Shown here: positions 28,371-37,923 of the stretch, one piece after another
How positions within the stretch are numbered: the first letter of the stretch is position 1
How the letters are laid out: each line of letters starts with the position of its first letter
From: Buttiauxella gaviniae
GTDB taxonomy: Bacteria; Pseudomonadota; Gammaproteobacteria; Enterobacterales; Enterobacteriaceae
Direction: 5' to 3'
Assembly (NCBI RefSeq): GCF_040786275.1
Contig: NZ_JBFMVT010000002.1
Span: 558,001 to 622,000, forward strand
DNA length: 64,000 nt
The notes under the pieces: generated by a model
The model's input: the letters and a program-made list of their open reading frames with translations, nothing else
Databases searched by the model: none
What the model was told of the DNA's origin: nothing
Made by a program: the position numbers and the translations under genes

Positions 28371-29680
28371 TATTCAGCCTCCAGAACCATTGCGGCACCC
28401 AAACCACCTGCGGCACAGGCGGTCACTAATCCAAATCCACCGCCACGGCGGCGCAGTTCATGCAGCGTTTGCGTAATCATGCGTGCCCCCGTTGCTGCAA
28501 ACGGATGCCCGTAAGCAATTGAGCCGCCGAGTACGTTGAATTTGGCATCGTCCACCTCACCCGTCGCATGAGTGCGGCCTAATACATCCCGAGCAAAGCG
28601 TTCGCTGGCCAGCATTTTCAAATTGGCAAGTGTTTGAGCGGCAAAGGCTTCGTGCATATCAAAGAGGGTGAGATCGTTGAGCGTGATACCTGCCCGCTCC
28701 AGCGCCAACGGTGTTGCCCACGCCGGGCCGAGCAGCATGTCTTGCCAGACATCTACGGCGGTAAAAGCATAGCTGCGCAAATAGCCGAGCGGCTTTAAAC
28801 CTAACTCTTTGGCGCGCGATTCCGTCATCAGAATCACCGCAGCGGCACCGTCAGTTAACGGTGTGCTGTTGGCCGCCGTAACCGTGCCGTGTTTTCGGTC
28901 AAACGCCGGGCGCAGCTTTGCGTAATCGGCAATCGACGAATTTTGGCGAACGTTATTATCTTCACTGAAAGGCTGGCGATAAGGAGGAATAAAGGCGGTC
29001 ATGACTTCTTCAGCCAATTTACCTTCTTTCCAGGCCATTGCCGCTTTAGTGTGAGACCGGTGCGCCAGCGCATCTTGTTGTTCCCGGGTAATGCCATGCG
29101 TTTTCGCCATTTGTTCGGCGGTATCGCCCATTCGCAACCCGGTGGAATATTCAGCCACCGCAGGCGGAACGGGGAGGAAATCACGCGGGCGCAGGCGCGA
29201 GAAAAGTTTTAGCTTCTGCCCAAGCGTACGAGCCTTGTTCGCATCAACCAGTGTGCGCCCAAGTTTTTTACTGACGCCAATCGGCAAGACGGATGAAGAA
29301 TCTGCTCCACCGGCAATTCCGGCGCGAATAGTGCCCGCCATTAGACTTTCGGCGACGTTCGCCACCGCCTGGAAACTGGTCGCGCAGGCGCGGCTCACAC
29401 TGTAGGCGTCGGTATGTACGCTCATGCCCGTGCCGAGGACGATTTCACGTGCAATGTTAGGCGCTTCCGGCATCTGAACAACCTGGCCGAAGACCAGTTG
29501 TTCAATAATTTCAGGGGGGATTTCGCTGCGTGCCAGCAATTCGCTGACCACCATATTACCGAGATCGACTGCGGGAATGCCGTGAAATGCCGTCGCCTGG
29601 CGGGCAAACGGTGTGCGTAAACCACTGATGATGGCAATGCGGTCGCCCTGACGGGTGACCAGCGGAAGTGCCTGACTCAT
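28370..29680 (-). CDS. fadI: FadI, 3-ketoacyl-CoA thiolase
   Basis: Thiolase partner of FadJ; releases acetyl-CoA from 3-ketoacyl-CoA. The 436-residue protein has the nucleophile Cys99 in [16 protein letters not shown], the HEAFAAQ motif, [16 protein letters not shown] and the C-terminal second cysteine region [16 protein letters not shown]. It is the first gene of fadIJ. Its promoter region holds a FadR-like box, and a 124-base palindromic repeat lies in the presumed 5' leader. Confidence 0.97.
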   Translation of the reverse strand: MSQALPLVTRQGDRIAIISGLRTPFARQATAFHGIPAVDLGNMVVSELLARSEIPPEIIEQLVFGQVVQMPEAPNIAREIVLGTGMSVHTDAYSVSRACATSFQAVANVAESLMAGTIRAGIAGGADSSSVLPIGVSKKLGRTLVDANKARTLGQKLKLFSRLRPRDFLPVPPAVAEYSTGLRMGDTAEQMAKTHGITREQQDALAHRSHTKAAMAWKEGKLAEEVMTAFIPPYRQPFSEDNNVRQNSSIADYAKLRPAFDRKHGTVTAANSTPLTDGAAAVILMTESRAKELGLKPLGYLRSYAFTAVDVWQDMLLGPAWATPLALERAGITLNDLTLFDMHEAFAAQTLANLKMLASERFARDVLGRTHATGEVDDAKFNVLGGSIAYGHPFAATGARMITQTLHELRRRGGGFGLVTACAAGGLGAAMVLEAE

Positions 29681-29695
29681 AACGCTCCCCTGTTC

Positions 29696-29819
29696 TACCC
29701 GGCATACTTCAAATTGTGGGGGTGTTGGCTACACTCACAAACCCCAGTCACTTACTTTAGTAAGCTCCTGGGGATTTGCGCCCTCGCAGCCTACACACAA
29801 TCTGAACTATTTGGGTATA
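29696..29819. repeat. 124-bp imperfect palindromic element in the fadI leader
   Basis: Outer arms TACCCGGCATACTTCAAATTGTG and its imperfect complement ending CTATTTGGGTATA flank inner arms around AACCCCAGTCA and CTCCTGGGGATT, with a central CTTACTTTAGTAAG palindrome (29751-29764). This dispersed element type is familiar from other Enterobacterales. It could form a long hairpin in fadI mRNA. Confidence 0.8.
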
Positions 29820-29837
29820 AAATTTGTAAATGACCAT

Positions 29838-29854
29838 TAGTGGTCTGACCTGAT
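29838..29854. promoter_or_regulatory. FadR box of fadIJ
   Basis: TAGTGGTCTGACCTGAT matches AACTGGTCNGACCAGTT at 12 of 16 defined positions, including the full TGGTCNGACC core. It lies between yfcZ and the palindromic element, about 160 bases upstream of fadI. Confidence 0.7.
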
Positions 29855-29938
29855 CACAGTTTTAACTAAAAAGTTACAATCAGCCAACTGGGGGAGTAAA
29901 AATTTGGGAGGGGGAACACGCTTTGAGAAGAGATAAAT

Positions 29939-29962
29939 GACGCTCTCAGAATAAGAGCGTCG
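29939..29962. terminator. Stem-loop downstream of yfcZ
   Basis: GACGCTCT and AGAGCGTC arms around CAGAATAA, directly after the yfcZ stop; a possible weak terminator with no long T run. Confidence 0.5.
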
Positions 29963-29969
29963 ATAGAAA

Positions 29970-30254
29970 TTAACGTAGGCCGAGCTGGAAGATCATGGTT
30001 TCAGCCTGGCAGCTGAAAGTGAAGTCGATATCCAGACGCACGCCGTCAGCTTCTTCGGTATAACGCGGAACAATCTGGCAAGGCTCAGATTCCGCAGCGC
30101 GGGCTTTCTCGCTCAGCGCAGCCAGGGTTTCGTCTGCTTCTGCACGGGTAGCGAAAACACGGCTATATGTGGCTGTGCAGTCAGTGTTGTCGATGATAGA
30201 ACCGACATCAATACAGCAGCAAACCGGGGTTTCATCAGCACTGTTCTTACTCAT
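29970..30254 (-). CDS. yfcZ: YfcZ/YiiS family protein
   Basis: Small cytosolic protein of 94 residues with unknown function. The Cys-rich N-terminus MSKNSADETPVCCCIDVGS and the C-terminal IDFTFSCQAETMIFQLGLR match YfcZ, whose paralogue YiiS shares the fold. It lies between fadI and fadL, as in Escherichia, divergent from fadL. Confidence 0.92.
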   Translation of the reverse strand: MSKNSADETPVCCCIDVGSIIDNTDCTATYSRVFATRAEADETLAALSEKARAAESEPCQIVPRYTEEADGVRLDIDFTFSCQAETMIFQLGLR

Positions 30255-30359
30255 TTATGATTTCCTCTGTATTTCGCGTTGACCAGGATTAAACAATTCC
30301 TGCCTATTTTACGCTCCCCGTTGAAGCGACTCCAGCCGTTAATCTTGTTGAAATCTGTA

Positions 30360-30375
30360 AGTGACGCAAATCACA
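30360..30375. promoter_or_regulatory. CRP site upstream of fadL
   Basis: AGTGACGCAAATCACA matches TGTGA-N6-TCACA with one mismatch. Confidence 0.65.
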
Positions 30376-30499
30376 CTTAAAAATGATCCAGAACAAGATT
30401 CACTGATTTGGGTATGTGACCCATCAGGCGATTTTGCCAAACAGATCTCGTTTCGACGATCAAGTTCGAAAAATGTTCGAAACATACTTGCAACAAACT

Positions 30500-30516
30500 A
30501 TCTGGTCAGACCTATA
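30500..30516. promoter_or_regulatory. FadR operator 1 of fadL
   Basis: ATCTGGTCAGACCTATA keeps the TGGTCNGACC core of the FadR consensus. Confidence 0.8.
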
Positions 30517-30523
30517 CTCTCGC

Positions 30524-30540
30524 CACTGGTCTGCTTTCTC
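30524..30540. promoter_or_regulatory. FadR operator 2 of fadL (weaker)
   Basis: CACTGGTCTGCTTTCTC keeps the left half CTGGTCNG only. Escherichia fadL also has a second, weaker FadR site downstream of the first. Confidence 0.5.
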
Positions 30541-30628
30541 TGTAACAGATCAGCCCCTACTATTCGCGCTCCTGTTACGGTATGTAACATTGTTTGTATA
30601 AAAATAAATCTATTATGAGGTTTTGGTC

Positions 30629-31957
30629 ATGAGCCAGAAAAACCTGTTTACAAAGTCAGCCCTCGCGGTTGCAGTGGCAATAGTCTCATCGCAGGCGTAC
30701 TCAGCCGGCTTTCAATTAAACGAGTTCTCTTCCTCTGGCCTTGGCCGAGCTTACTCTGGGGAAGGTGCAGTCGCAGATAATGCGGGCTCCGCCAGCCGTA
30801 ACCCCGCAACGATTATGATGTTCGACCGCCCTTCATTCTCTGGCGGTGCAGTATTTGTTGATCCGGACGTTAATATTTCTGGTACTTCTCCTTCAGGCCG
30901 TAGCACCGATGCGGATAACATCGCACCGACGGCCTGGGTTCCAAACCTCCACTTTGTTGCGCCTATTAACGAACAATTTGGTTGGGGCGCTTCAGTTACC
31001 TCTAACTATGGTTTGGCAACAGAATTTAATAACGATTACACCGCAGGTTCTATGGGCGGTAAAACCGACCTGACGACGCTGAACCTGAATCTGAGCGGCG
31101 CATACCGTTTAAACAATAACTGGAGCTTCGGCCTTGGTTTTGATGCGGTTTACGCTAAGGCGAAAATCGAGCGTTATGCAGGTGATTTACCACAGTTGAT
31201 TGCGGGTAACCCATCGTCACCTCTGACACCAGCACAGCGTCGCGCCATCGGCTCTCTGCCTGGCGACACCCAAATCGCGCACCTGAAAGGTGATGAATGG
31301 GGCTACGGTTGGAACGCCGGTATTCTTTATGAAATCGATAAAGACAACCGCTACGGTTTCACCTACCGTTCAGAAATTAAAATCGACTTCGACGGCGACT
31401 ATAAGAGCAACCTGCCTTCTGCCTATAACCCGCTGTTGTCTAACTTCGGCTTACCGGCTGGTACCAACGGACAAACTGTCCCTGGTTCTCTGACCCTTAA
31501 CTTGCCTGAAATGTGGGAGCTGTCTGGTTATAACAAAGTGGCACCGCAGTGGGCCATTCACTACAGCCTGACTTACACAAGCTGGAGCCAGTTCCAGGAG
31601 CTCAAAGCCACCGGCAACAACGGCCAGACGCTGTTCTATAAAGATGAGAGCTTCAAAGATGCGTACCGTATCGCTTTAGGTACCACTTACTTTATGGATA
31701 AAAACTGGACCTTCCGCACCGGTATCGCATTTGACGATAGCCCGGTTCCGGCAGATAACCGTTCCATCTCCATCCCGGATCAGGACCGTTTCTGGATCAG
31801 CGCCGGTACCACCTACGCGTTTAACGATGATGCATCTGTAGACCTGGGCGTTTCCTACATGCACGGTCAGCACGTTGAAATCAACGAAGGCCCTTATACC
31901 TTCCAGTCTGAAGGTAAAGCCTGGCTGTACGGCATGAACTTTAACTACGCATTCTAA
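30629..31957 (+). CDS. fadL: FadL, outer-membrane long-chain fatty acid transporter
   Basis: Outer-membrane beta-barrel that takes up long-chain fatty acids and serves as a phage receptor in relatives. The 442-residue precursor starts [21 protein letters not shown] with a signal peptide ending near YSA. The mature N-terminus [20 protein letters not shown] forms the hatch, including the conserved NPA motif. It ends in NFNYAF, a barrel end with terminal Phe. A TTG two codons earlier is possible, but GAGG is spaced correctly only for this ATG. Confidence 0.96.
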   Translation: MSQKNLFTKSALAVAVAIVSSQAYSAGFQLNEFSSSGLGRAYSGEGAVADNAGSASRNPATIMMFDRPSFSGGAVFVDPDVNISGTSPSGRSTDADNIAPTAWVPNLHFVAPINEQFGWGASVTSNYGLATEFNNDYTAGSMGGKTDLTTLNLNLSGAYRLNNNWSFGLGFDAVYAKAKIERYAGDLPQLIAGNPSSPLTPAQRRAIGSLPGDTQIAHLKGDEWGYGWNAGILYEIDKDNRYGFTYRSEIKIDFDGDYKSNLPSAYNPLLSNFGLPAGTNGQTVPGSLTLNLPEMWELSGYNKVAPQWAIHYSLTYTSWSQFQELKATGNNGQTLFYKDESFKDAYRIALGTTYFMDKNWTFRTGIAFDDSPVPADNRSISIPDQDRFWISAGTTYAFNDDASVDLGVSYMHGQHVEINEGPYTFQSEGKAWLYGMNFNYAF

Positions 31958-31971
31958 TCGTTAACAGTGAC

Positions 31972-32003
31972 AAAAAAGGCGAAACCTCGGTTTCGCCTTT
32001 TTT
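31972..32003. terminator. Bidirectional terminator between fadL and mlaA
   Basis: AAAAAAGGCGAAACC and GGTTTCGCCTTTTTT form a 15-base stem with a two-base gap, flanked by A and T runs, serving both converging genes. Confidence 0.93.
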
Positions 32004-32019
32004 ATATCTCGCTTATTGA

Positions 32020-32778
32020 TTACTGCGAGTCGATATCTTTTAAATCATCCTGAATCACTGCGGCATTCGGGTTGACCTGCGGTGACAGTTTACCGCCGTT
32101 AGCGATAAAATCATGACGCTGGAAGTACGCCTCGCGCACCAAAATGTACGGATCGCTCGACTGTTTCAGCAAGCCGTCAGAATCCAGTAACTGGGCACGG
32201 GTTTCAATCCCTTCGACCGTCCATTTACCGATAGACATCGGCCATGTCAGCCAGGAGAGCAGCGGATACAGCGTATCGGCGTAATCACCACCTTCCTCGC
32301 GCAGCGTGAAACTGCCGTAGAAAGGCAACTGCACATAAGGCCCGTAACCCACGCCGTAATGCCCCAACGTCGAACCAAAGCGGTGCGGTTCTTCACGCTG
32401 CAGTTTCGGGTTCGCCATGCCAGCCACGTCGATAAAACCGCCCATGCCCAGAAGCGTGTTCAGGAAGAAGCGCGTAAAGTGCACCATCCCCTGATAAGGG
32501 TTGCCCTGAATGAAGAAGTTAACCATGGTCGCGGGTTCTTCCAGGTTGCTGGTGAAGTTACTCAGCCCATTACGTGCCGGTTGCGGCACATAATCACGCC
32601 ATGCAACAGCCACCGGGCGCACGACATACGGATCCAACACATTAAAGTTGAAGTTGTACATTGTGCGGTTGAACCCTTCTAAGGGATCCGAACGCCCTTG
32701 TGGTTGTGTCTCGGCCGAACTCGCACACCCTACTAAAACGGTCGTCGCCAGTGCCAGCCCGGTCAGGCGGAAATTCAT
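32020..32778 (-). CDS. mlaA: MlaA (VacJ), outer-membrane lipid asymmetry lipoprotein
   Basis: Outer-membrane lipoprotein that removes mislocalised phospholipid from the outer leaflet and passes it to MlaC. The 252-residue precursor has a lipoprotein signal with lipobox LVGC (cleavage before the Cys of CASSAETQ), and the conserved GRSDPLEGFNRTMYNFNFN. The start follows GGAGAG; the frame is open 61 codons upstream through the end of ccmH but has no match there. It begins only 16 bases after the ccmH stop, so it is probably transcribed with the ccm operon. Confidence 0.97.
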   Translation of the reverse strand: MNFRLTGLALATTVLVGCASSAETQPQGRSDPLEGFNRTMYNFNFNVLDPYVVRPVAVAWRDYVPQPARNGLSNFTSNLEEPATMVNFFIQGNPYQGMVHFTRFFLNTLLGMGGFIDVAGMANPKLQREEPHRFGSTLGHYGVGYGPYVQLPFYGSFTLREEGGDYADTLYPLLSWLTWPMSIGKWTVEGIETRAQLLDSDGLLKQSSDPYILVREAYFQRHDFIANGGKLSPQVNPNAAVIQDDLKDIDSQ

Positions 32779-32794
32779 ATGTCTCTCCCTGTGA

Positions 32795-33877
32795 TTATTG
32801 CTCTGCGTTCTCAACTTTTTTGGTGTCATCCTGACCCGCCTGTGCAGCTTTGGCCTGTTCGATGCTTCTTTGCACCACAGCCCGACGCTGATCGTTTGCG
32901 GGTAAGACTTGCAACATGATTTGCCATGCACCAATAGCTTCGCGGTAATGCTGTTGTTCAAAAGCGTTGAATGCCAGCAGGCTTAATACACGAACATTTG
33001 TATGGTCCGCTTGTAGCAATTCTCGCAAAAGATCCCCACCCAGTTGGTTATCTTGCGGATCGCCACTGCGGGTCAGTACTTCAGCATAGCCCAGCTTTAC
33101 ATTACTGTTAGTGGGCGACAGTTTATACGCATGGGCAAAGGCTTGTGTAGCAGTAGATGCATTATTCAGAACCATAGCAATTCGCCCGAGCATCATCCAC
33201 CCCTCAATATTGTCAGGTTCATGCTGCAAACGGGTGCGCAATCCAAGGCCGAGATTAGCCATTTCAGGCATGTTCAGCGGTTCAGCTTCAGGATCCAGTG
33301 CGCGCTGTAGCAATTGCGGAGTCTGATTTGAGACTTGCTTCCAGGCTCGCACCTGCTGCCAGTCGGAAGTGTTGAGATAAACGCCCACGCTCACCACAAT
33401 CAACATCACCGCTCCGGGAGCAAAAAACCAGAAGTGCGCTTTTTTGGAGATAACAGGACGTTCTTCGTTTTCCGCGTCGTCACTGAAATAGACCCGCCGC
33501 TTACGGCTTCGCATCACAATCACACCCGCGCCACCGAGAACAAACAGCAGCGGAAGCACCCACAAAATAACGGTGGCAGGCGTTAACGGGGGCTCATACG
33601 TGACGAAATGGCCATAACGCTCGACCATATAATCAATAATCTGCTGCTTCGTTTTGCCCTGCTGCATCAGCTCATAGACTTTCAGACGCATGTCAGAGGC
33701 AATCATCGCGTTGGAATCGGCAATGCTGTTGTTCTGGCATTTTGGGCAGCGTAATTGCTCGGTCAACTGGCGGAACTGCTGCTCCTGCGCTTCATCTTTA
33801 AACTGAAAAGTGTCTATGGCCGCCAATACATGAAATGAGAACAGGAATGCGACGATGAATAACCCGATGCGTTTCAT
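32795..33877 (-). CDS. ccmH: CcmH, cytochrome c maturation protein (fused CcmH-CcmI type)
   Basis: Thioredox and apocytochrome-chaperone component of system I cytochrome c maturation. The N-terminal half (signal peptide, then residues 24-125) carries the redox pair LRCPKC (Cys44, Cys47) and a membrane helix. The C-terminal half (from about residue 150) has a second helix and tetratricopeptide-like repeats typical of CcmI. The fused form is the one found in Escherichia. It overlaps ccmG by four bases. Confidence 0.96.
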   Translation of the reverse strand: MKRIGLFIVAFLFSFHVLAAIDTFQFKDEAQEQQFRQLTEQLRCPKCQNNSIADSNAMIASDMRLKVYELMQQGKTKQQIIDYMVERYGHFVTYEPPLTPATVILWVLPLLFVLGGAGVIVMRSRKRRVYFSDDAENEERPVISKKAHFWFFAPGAVMLIVVSVGVYLNTSDWQQVRAWKQVSNQTPQLLQRALDPEAEPLNMPEMANLGLGLRTRLQHEPDNIEGWMMLGRIAMVLNNASTATQAFAHAYKLSPTNSNVKLGYAEVLTRSGDPQDNQLGGDLLRELLQADHTNVRVLSLLAFNAFEQQHYREAIGAWQIMLQVLPANDQRRAVVQRSIEQAKAAQAGQDDTKKVENAEQ

Positions 33878-34431
33878 GCGCCTGCCTCTTTATTGTATTT
33901 GTCCCACAGCGGCTTCAGCTCCTGCTGCCAGACGCGATCGTTCAGATCTCCCGCATGGCGATAGCGAATGATCCCTTTCCCGTCGATCAAAAACGTTTCC
34001 GGCGCGCCGTAAACACCGAGATCCAAGCCTAACATGCCATTGCCATCAAACAGGCTCAGCGCATAAGGGTTGCCTAACTCATTCAGCCAGTTAATGGCTT
34101 TACGGCGGTCGTCTTTATAGTTCATCCCTACTACGCGAACGCCCTGCGCTTTGAGACCGTTAAGATACTGATGTTCAGCGCGGCAGGTCGGACACCAGGT
34201 TGCCCAAACGTTTAACAGCAGCGGTTTTCCATCGGTCAGCACCGCCTGGTCGTAGGTTTTTCCTGGGTTTTCCAGGGACTCAAGACGGAATACCGGCACC
34301 GATTTCCCAACTAATGCCGATTCAAGATTCGTCGGGTCATCGCCCTGCGCATTACGCGCCAGTTGCCAGAGCAACATGGCCGCCAGCAGCAAAAACAGCA
34401 CCAGCGGGATAAATAATATTTTGCGATTCAT
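33874..34431 (-). CDS. dsbE: CcmG/DsbE, thiol:disulfide interchange protein
   Basis: Membrane-tethered periplasmic thioredoxin that keeps apocytochrome c cysteines reduced for haem attachment. The 185-residue protein has an N-terminal anchor (IPLVLFLLLAAMLLW) and the active site NVWATWCPTC (Cys80, Cys83), followed by the cis-Pro loop GAPETFLID. It overlaps both ccmF and ccmH by four bases. dsbE and ccmG are synonyms. Confidence 0.96.
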   Translation of the reverse strand: MNRKILFIPLVLFLLLAAMLLWQLARNAQGDDPTNLESALVGKSVPVFRLESLENPGKTYDQAVLTDGKPLLLNVWATWCPTCRAEHQYLNGLKAQGVRVVGMNYKDDRRKAINWLNELGNPYALSLFDGNGMLGLDLGVYGAPETFLIDGKGIIRYRHAGDLNDRVWQQELKPLWDKYNKEAGA

Positions 34432-36380
34432 GCGGCCTCCGGCTCGTTTTTACGCTGGCGATAACGCGGGTCGAATAAGCAGAACAGCCCGCCGAGCGCC
34501 ATCAAAATCCCGCCCGTCCAAATCCAGCGCACAAAAGGTTTGTAATAGAGGCGAACCGCCCAGCTTCCGTCATCTAATTCTTCACCGAGTGCGGCGTAAA
34601 GATCACGCGTGACGCCGCCGTCAATGGCAGCTTCGGTCATCATCGCCCGGTTGCTGTTATAGAAGCGCTTCTCCGCATGCAGCGTGGCTTCGGGTTTACC
34701 GTTGCGCGTCACATCGATAATGCCGACGCCGCCCCGGTAGTTCGGGCCAACCAGCTCATGCACATCGCGGAACACAAAGTGGTACTGATGAATATCGATA
34801 CTGTCGCCCGCTTTCATGCGCACATCGCGTTCAATGCTGTAATTCTGGCTAAAGGCGATACCGACAACCGTCACCGCCAACCCCAGGTGACCCAACACCA
34901 TGCCCCAATGGCTGCGCGGAAGTTTCCATAAACCTTTGAGTAGGCCATGGCGATGTGTCGCGCGCTCATACACTTCCATCAGCGCCAGCACAAACACCCA
35001 CACCGCCATCAACAAACCGACTGCCGTCATCGCCTCAATGCGGTCTTGCATCAGCCACGGCAGGATAAGGGAAAGCGCGATGGTCATCGCCACCGCAATC
35101 ACCAGCCTTTTAACCAGTTTTTGCGGTTCATCACGACGCCAGCGCACCAACGGGCCGATGCCAAGCAGCAGCGCAAACGGGGCCATCAGCGCGGTAAACA
35201 TGGTGTTGAAGAACGGCTCGCCGATAGAAATACTGCCCAGGCCAAGCTGTTTATGAACCAGCGGCAAGAGCGTCCCCAGCAACACCACTAACATGGCGGC
35301 AATCAACAGCACGTTATTCCCCAGCAAAAAGGATTCCCGCGACCACAAACTATTGCCCACGCGCGACCGGACTTTGCTGCCTTTCACCGCATACAGCAGC
35401 AGCGAGCCGCCAATCACAATCACCAGGAATGCGAGGATAAACATGCCCCGCGCCGGGTCGGAAGCAAAAGAGTGCACCGAAACCAACACGCCGGAACGCA
35501 CCAGGAAAGTCCCCAGCAAACACAGCGAAAACGCCGTAATCGCCAGCAGCACCGTCCAGGCTTTAAAGCTGCCGCGTTTTTCTGTCACCGAAAGTGAGTG
35601 GATGAGCGCGGTCCCCGCAAGCCACGGCATAAACGAAGCGTTTTCAACCGGATCCCAGAACCACCAGCCGCCCCAGCCTAATTCGTAATAGGCCCAGGCC
35701 GACCCCAAAACAATGCCGACGGTCAAAAATGACCAGGCGGCTAACGTCCAGGGACGCGTCCAACGCGCCCAGGCAGAATCCAGTTTTCCCGCCATCAGAG
35801 CGGCAATAGAAAACGCAAAAGCCACGGAGAAACCGACATACCCCATATACAACAACGGCGGGTGGAAAATCAGGCCAATATCCTGCAACAGCGGGTTCAG
35901 GTCGCGCCCTTCAATCGGGTAATCCGGCAGCGTGCGGGTGAAAGGATTCGAGGTGAAAATGATAAACAGCAGGAAACCAAAGTTAATCATCCCCATCACC
36001 GCCAGCACGCGAGCCACCGCGTCTTGCGGCATACTGCGGCTAAACAGCGCCACGGCAAAGGTCCAGGCACTCAGCAACAACACCCACAGCAGCAATGAGC
36101 CTTCATGAGCGCCCCAGGTCGCAGCCACGCGATACCAGACCGGCAACTCGGTATTTGAGTTATTGGCGACATACAGCACCGTGAAATCATTCACAACGAA
36201 GGCGTTGACCAGCACCAGGAAACTGGCGCACAGCGTGATAAACAGCGCCCATGCCAAAGGACGGGCGGAAGCCATTAATCGCGAGTCACTTCGCTTCACG
36301 CCCCACAACGGGTAAACACTGAGTAACAATGACCAGCCAAGCGCCAGACAAAGCAAAAAACTGCCTGTTTCAGGCATCAT
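34428..36380 (-). CDS. ccmF: CcmF, cytochrome c haem lyase subunit
   Basis: Large polytopic inner-membrane protein that takes haem from CcmE and joins it to apocytochrome c with CcmH. The 650 residues include many hydrophobic helices and the tryptophan-rich WWD domain [20 protein letters not shown] (about residues 225-245). Conserved periplasmic His residues fit the haem handling regions. It ends with a Lys/Glu-rich tail and overlaps ccmE and dsbE. Confidence 0.97.
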   Translation of the reverse strand: MMPETGSFLLCLALGWSLLLSVYPLWGVKRSDSRLMASARPLAWALFITLCASFLVLVNAFVVNDFTVLYVANNSNTELPVWYRVAATWGAHEGSLLLWVLLLSAWTFAVALFSRSMPQDAVARVLAVMGMINFGFLLFIIFTSNPFTRTLPDYPIEGRDLNPLLQDIGLIFHPPLLYMGYVGFSVAFAFSIAALMAGKLDSAWARWTRPWTLAAWSFLTVGIVLGSAWAYYELGWGGWWFWDPVENASFMPWLAGTALIHSLSVTEKRGSFKAWTVLLAITAFSLCLLGTFLVRSGVLVSVHSFASDPARGMFILAFLVIVIGGSLLLYAVKGSKVRSRVGNSLWSRESFLLGNNVLLIAAMLVVLLGTLLPLVHKQLGLGSISIGEPFFNTMFTALMAPFALLLGIGPLVRWRRDEPQKLVKRLVIAVAMTIALSLILPWLMQDRIEAMTAVGLLMAVWVFVLALMEVYERATHRHGLLKGLWKLPRSHWGMVLGHLGLAVTVVGIAFSQNYSIERDVRMKAGDSIDIHQYHFVFRDVHELVGPNYRGGVGIIDVTRNGKPEATLHAEKRFYNSNRAMMTEAAIDGGVTRDLYAALGEELDDGSWAVRLYYKPFVRWIWTGGILMALGGLFCLFDPRYRQRKNEPEAA

Positions 36381-36856
36381 GAGGCGTTATCCTTATAGAC
36401 CTGCGGCGCACGTTTATGGTTTTTATCCATCGCCTCTTTTACTTCCGGCGGGGTGTAATTTTCATCATGCTTCGCCAGTACTTCTTTGGCTTCAATCTTA
36501 TTCCCCTCTTCAAATACGCCTTGCGCCACCACGCCCTGCCCCTCGCGGAACAGGTCAGGCAAAATACCGACGTAGCTGACATCAACCACGCCGCTGGCGT
36601 CGTAAATTCTGAAGGTCACTTTCAGGGTTTGGTTATCACGCTTCACGCTGCCCGGTTGAACCATGCCGCCGACGCGTAAACGCTGGCCGGGTTCCGGCAA
36701 TTGGTGGCTTTCCCCTTTGCCATACAGGATTTCACTCGGGGTATAGAACAGGTCGATATTGCTGCGCAGCGCATACAACACCAGAGTGAGGGTTAACCCC
36801 AGACCCACCAGCACCGCCAGCGCCAGATACAGCCGATTTTTACGACGAGTATTCAT
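36377..36856 (-). CDS. ccmE: CcmE, haem chaperone
   Basis: Periplasmic haem carrier that binds haem covalently and hands it to CcmF. The 159-residue protein has an N-terminal membrane anchor ([20 protein letters not shown]), a beta-barrel OB-fold, and the haem-binding motif LAKHDENY with His130 and Tyr134 both present. The C-terminal tail is charged and flexible. It overlaps ccmD and ccmF by four bases each. Confidence 0.97.
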   Translation of the reverse strand: MNTRRKNRLYLALAVLVGLGLTLTLVLYALRSNIDLFYTPSEILYGKGESHQLPEPGQRLRVGGMVQPGSVKRDNQTLKVTFRIYDASGVVDVSYVGILPDLFREGQGVVAQGVFEEGNKIEAKEVLAKHDENYTPPEVKEAMDKNHKRAPQVYKDNAS

Positions 36857-37065
36857 TCAGTTCCCTCTGCTTGTCGTGCCGCCTGAATACGTCTTTCCCG
36901 CGCTTTTTGACGCGTGACCGCGTGTAAAATGGCGCGGCGTTGCCAACGGGTGTACAACACCAGGGCCAGCAAGGGAATGAAGGTCAGCGCAACGGCCAGC
37001 CAAACGTAAAACGCATAGCCGCCCATGGCAAAAAAATCATTCCAGTTTAAAAATGCGCGCGTCAT
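36853..37065 (-). CDS. ccmD: CcmD, haem exporter accessory protein
   Basis: Small single-helix membrane protein that releases haem-loaded CcmE from CcmABC. The 70 residues comprise an N-terminal part [20 protein letters not shown], one helix ([21 protein letters not shown]) and an Arg-rich cytoplasmic tail. Overlaps ccmC and ccmE in ATGA arrangements. Confidence 0.95.
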   Translation of the reverse strand: MTRAFLNWNDFFAMGGYAFYVWLAVALTFIPLLALVLYTRWQRRAILHAVTRQKARERRIQAARQAEGTE

Positions 37066-37799
37066 GCCTCTCTCCCTTTATTGGCAAGCTCCATCACCCA
37101 CGGGCGACGCTGTTCCTGAAGAAGAATAAGATTGCGCAGCCGCATCAGCGTCAGCGTGGCAAACAGCATCAGAAAACCGAAGATAGTCAGACGCAGCGGG
37201 GTGCGCATTGAAGGGTCGATGCTTTGCTGCATATTGGTGGAACCCTGATGCAGCGTATTCCACCACTCCACGGAGAAATGGATAATCGGTAAATTCACCA
37301 CGCCCACCAGCACCAGAATGCCCGCCGCACGACCGGCCAGGCGTTTGTCATCAAAAGCGTTGTACAGCGCAATCACGCCGATATAGAGAAACAGCAGCAC
37401 CAGCTCGGACGTCAGACGCGCGTCCCACACCCACCAGGTTCCCCACATCGGTTTGCCCCACGCCGACCCGGTAACCAGCGCGATAAAGGTAAACACCGCC
37501 CCGACAGGAGCCATCGCCGCCACGGCGAGATCAGACATTTTCATCTGCCACACCAGGCCAATAAATGCCGCGACCGCCATCGAACCGTAGATCCCCATCG
37601 ACCAGATAGCCGCAGGAACGTGCAGATACATAATGCGATAGCTCTGCCCCTGTTGATAATCTGCGGGCGCAAAACCAAACCCCCAGACACAGCCAGCCAC
37701 TAACAGCCCGGCGCTAATTAGCGCGAACCACGGCACAAAAAGCCCGCATATCTGGTAAAGCCGCTCGGGTTTAGCGAGCTGATGTAACCATTTCCACAT
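37062..37799 (-). CDS. ccmC: CcmC, haem exporter permease
   Basis: Inner-membrane protein that presents haem to CcmE. The 245-residue protein has about six helices and the WWD motif GKPMWGTWWVWDARLTSEL in the second periplasmic loop, with flanking His residues for haem ligation. It is separated from ccmB by a 124-base spacer holding two REP-like units, the only gap in an otherwise overlapping operon. Confidence 0.97.
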   Translation of the reverse strand: MWKWLHQLAKPERLYQICGLFVPWFALISAGLLVAGCVWGFGFAPADYQQGQSYRIMYLHVPAAIWSMGIYGSMAVAAFIGLVWQMKMSDLAVAAMAPVGAVFTFIALVTGSAWGKPMWGTWWVWDARLTSELVLLFLYIGVIALYNAFDDKRLAGRAAGILVLVGVVNLPIIHFSVEWWNTLHQGSTNMQQSIDPSMRTPLRLTIFGFLMLFATLTLMRLRNLILLQEQRRPWVMELANKGREA

Positions 37800-37827
37800 A
37801 ATTATTTGCTCACGAAATCATAACAAT

Positions 37828-37857
37828 GGTGGATGACGCTTCGCTTATCCACCCTAC
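37828..37857. repeat. REP-like palindrome in the ccmB-ccmC spacer, unit 1
   Basis: GGTGGATGACGCTTCGC-TTATCCACCCTAC, same unit as 1773-1802 and 6971-7000. Confidence 0.85.
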
Positions 37858-37880
37858 AAGATATTGATAGATCTTATTTT

Positions 37881-37917
37881 ATGTAGGTCGGGTAAGGCGC
37901 AAGCCGCCACCCGACAT
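37881..37917. repeat. REP-like palindrome in the ccmB-ccmC spacer, unit 2
   Basis: ATGTAGGTCGGGTAAGGC through CCGCCACCCGACAT, an imperfect palindrome of the GTAGGTCGG type related to 40579-40608 and 58055-58086. Confidence 0.85.
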
Positions 37918-37923
37918 AATTCT

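Larger units (their letters stand above)
30255..30628. promoter_or_regulatory. yfcZ-fadL divergent control region
   Basis: This 374-base non-coding stretch carries a CRP-type site at 30360-30375 (AGTGA-N6-TCACA) and two FadR-type boxes, 30500-30516 and 30524-30540. It ends with the fadL ribosome site GAGG. This matches known CRP activation and FadR repression of fadL. I see no small gene in it. Confidence 0.8.

Noticed and set aside
30623-30628. TTG start for fadL two codons before the ATG
   Set aside because: The GAGG ribosome site would be only two bases from the TTG; spacing is normal for the ATG at 30629.
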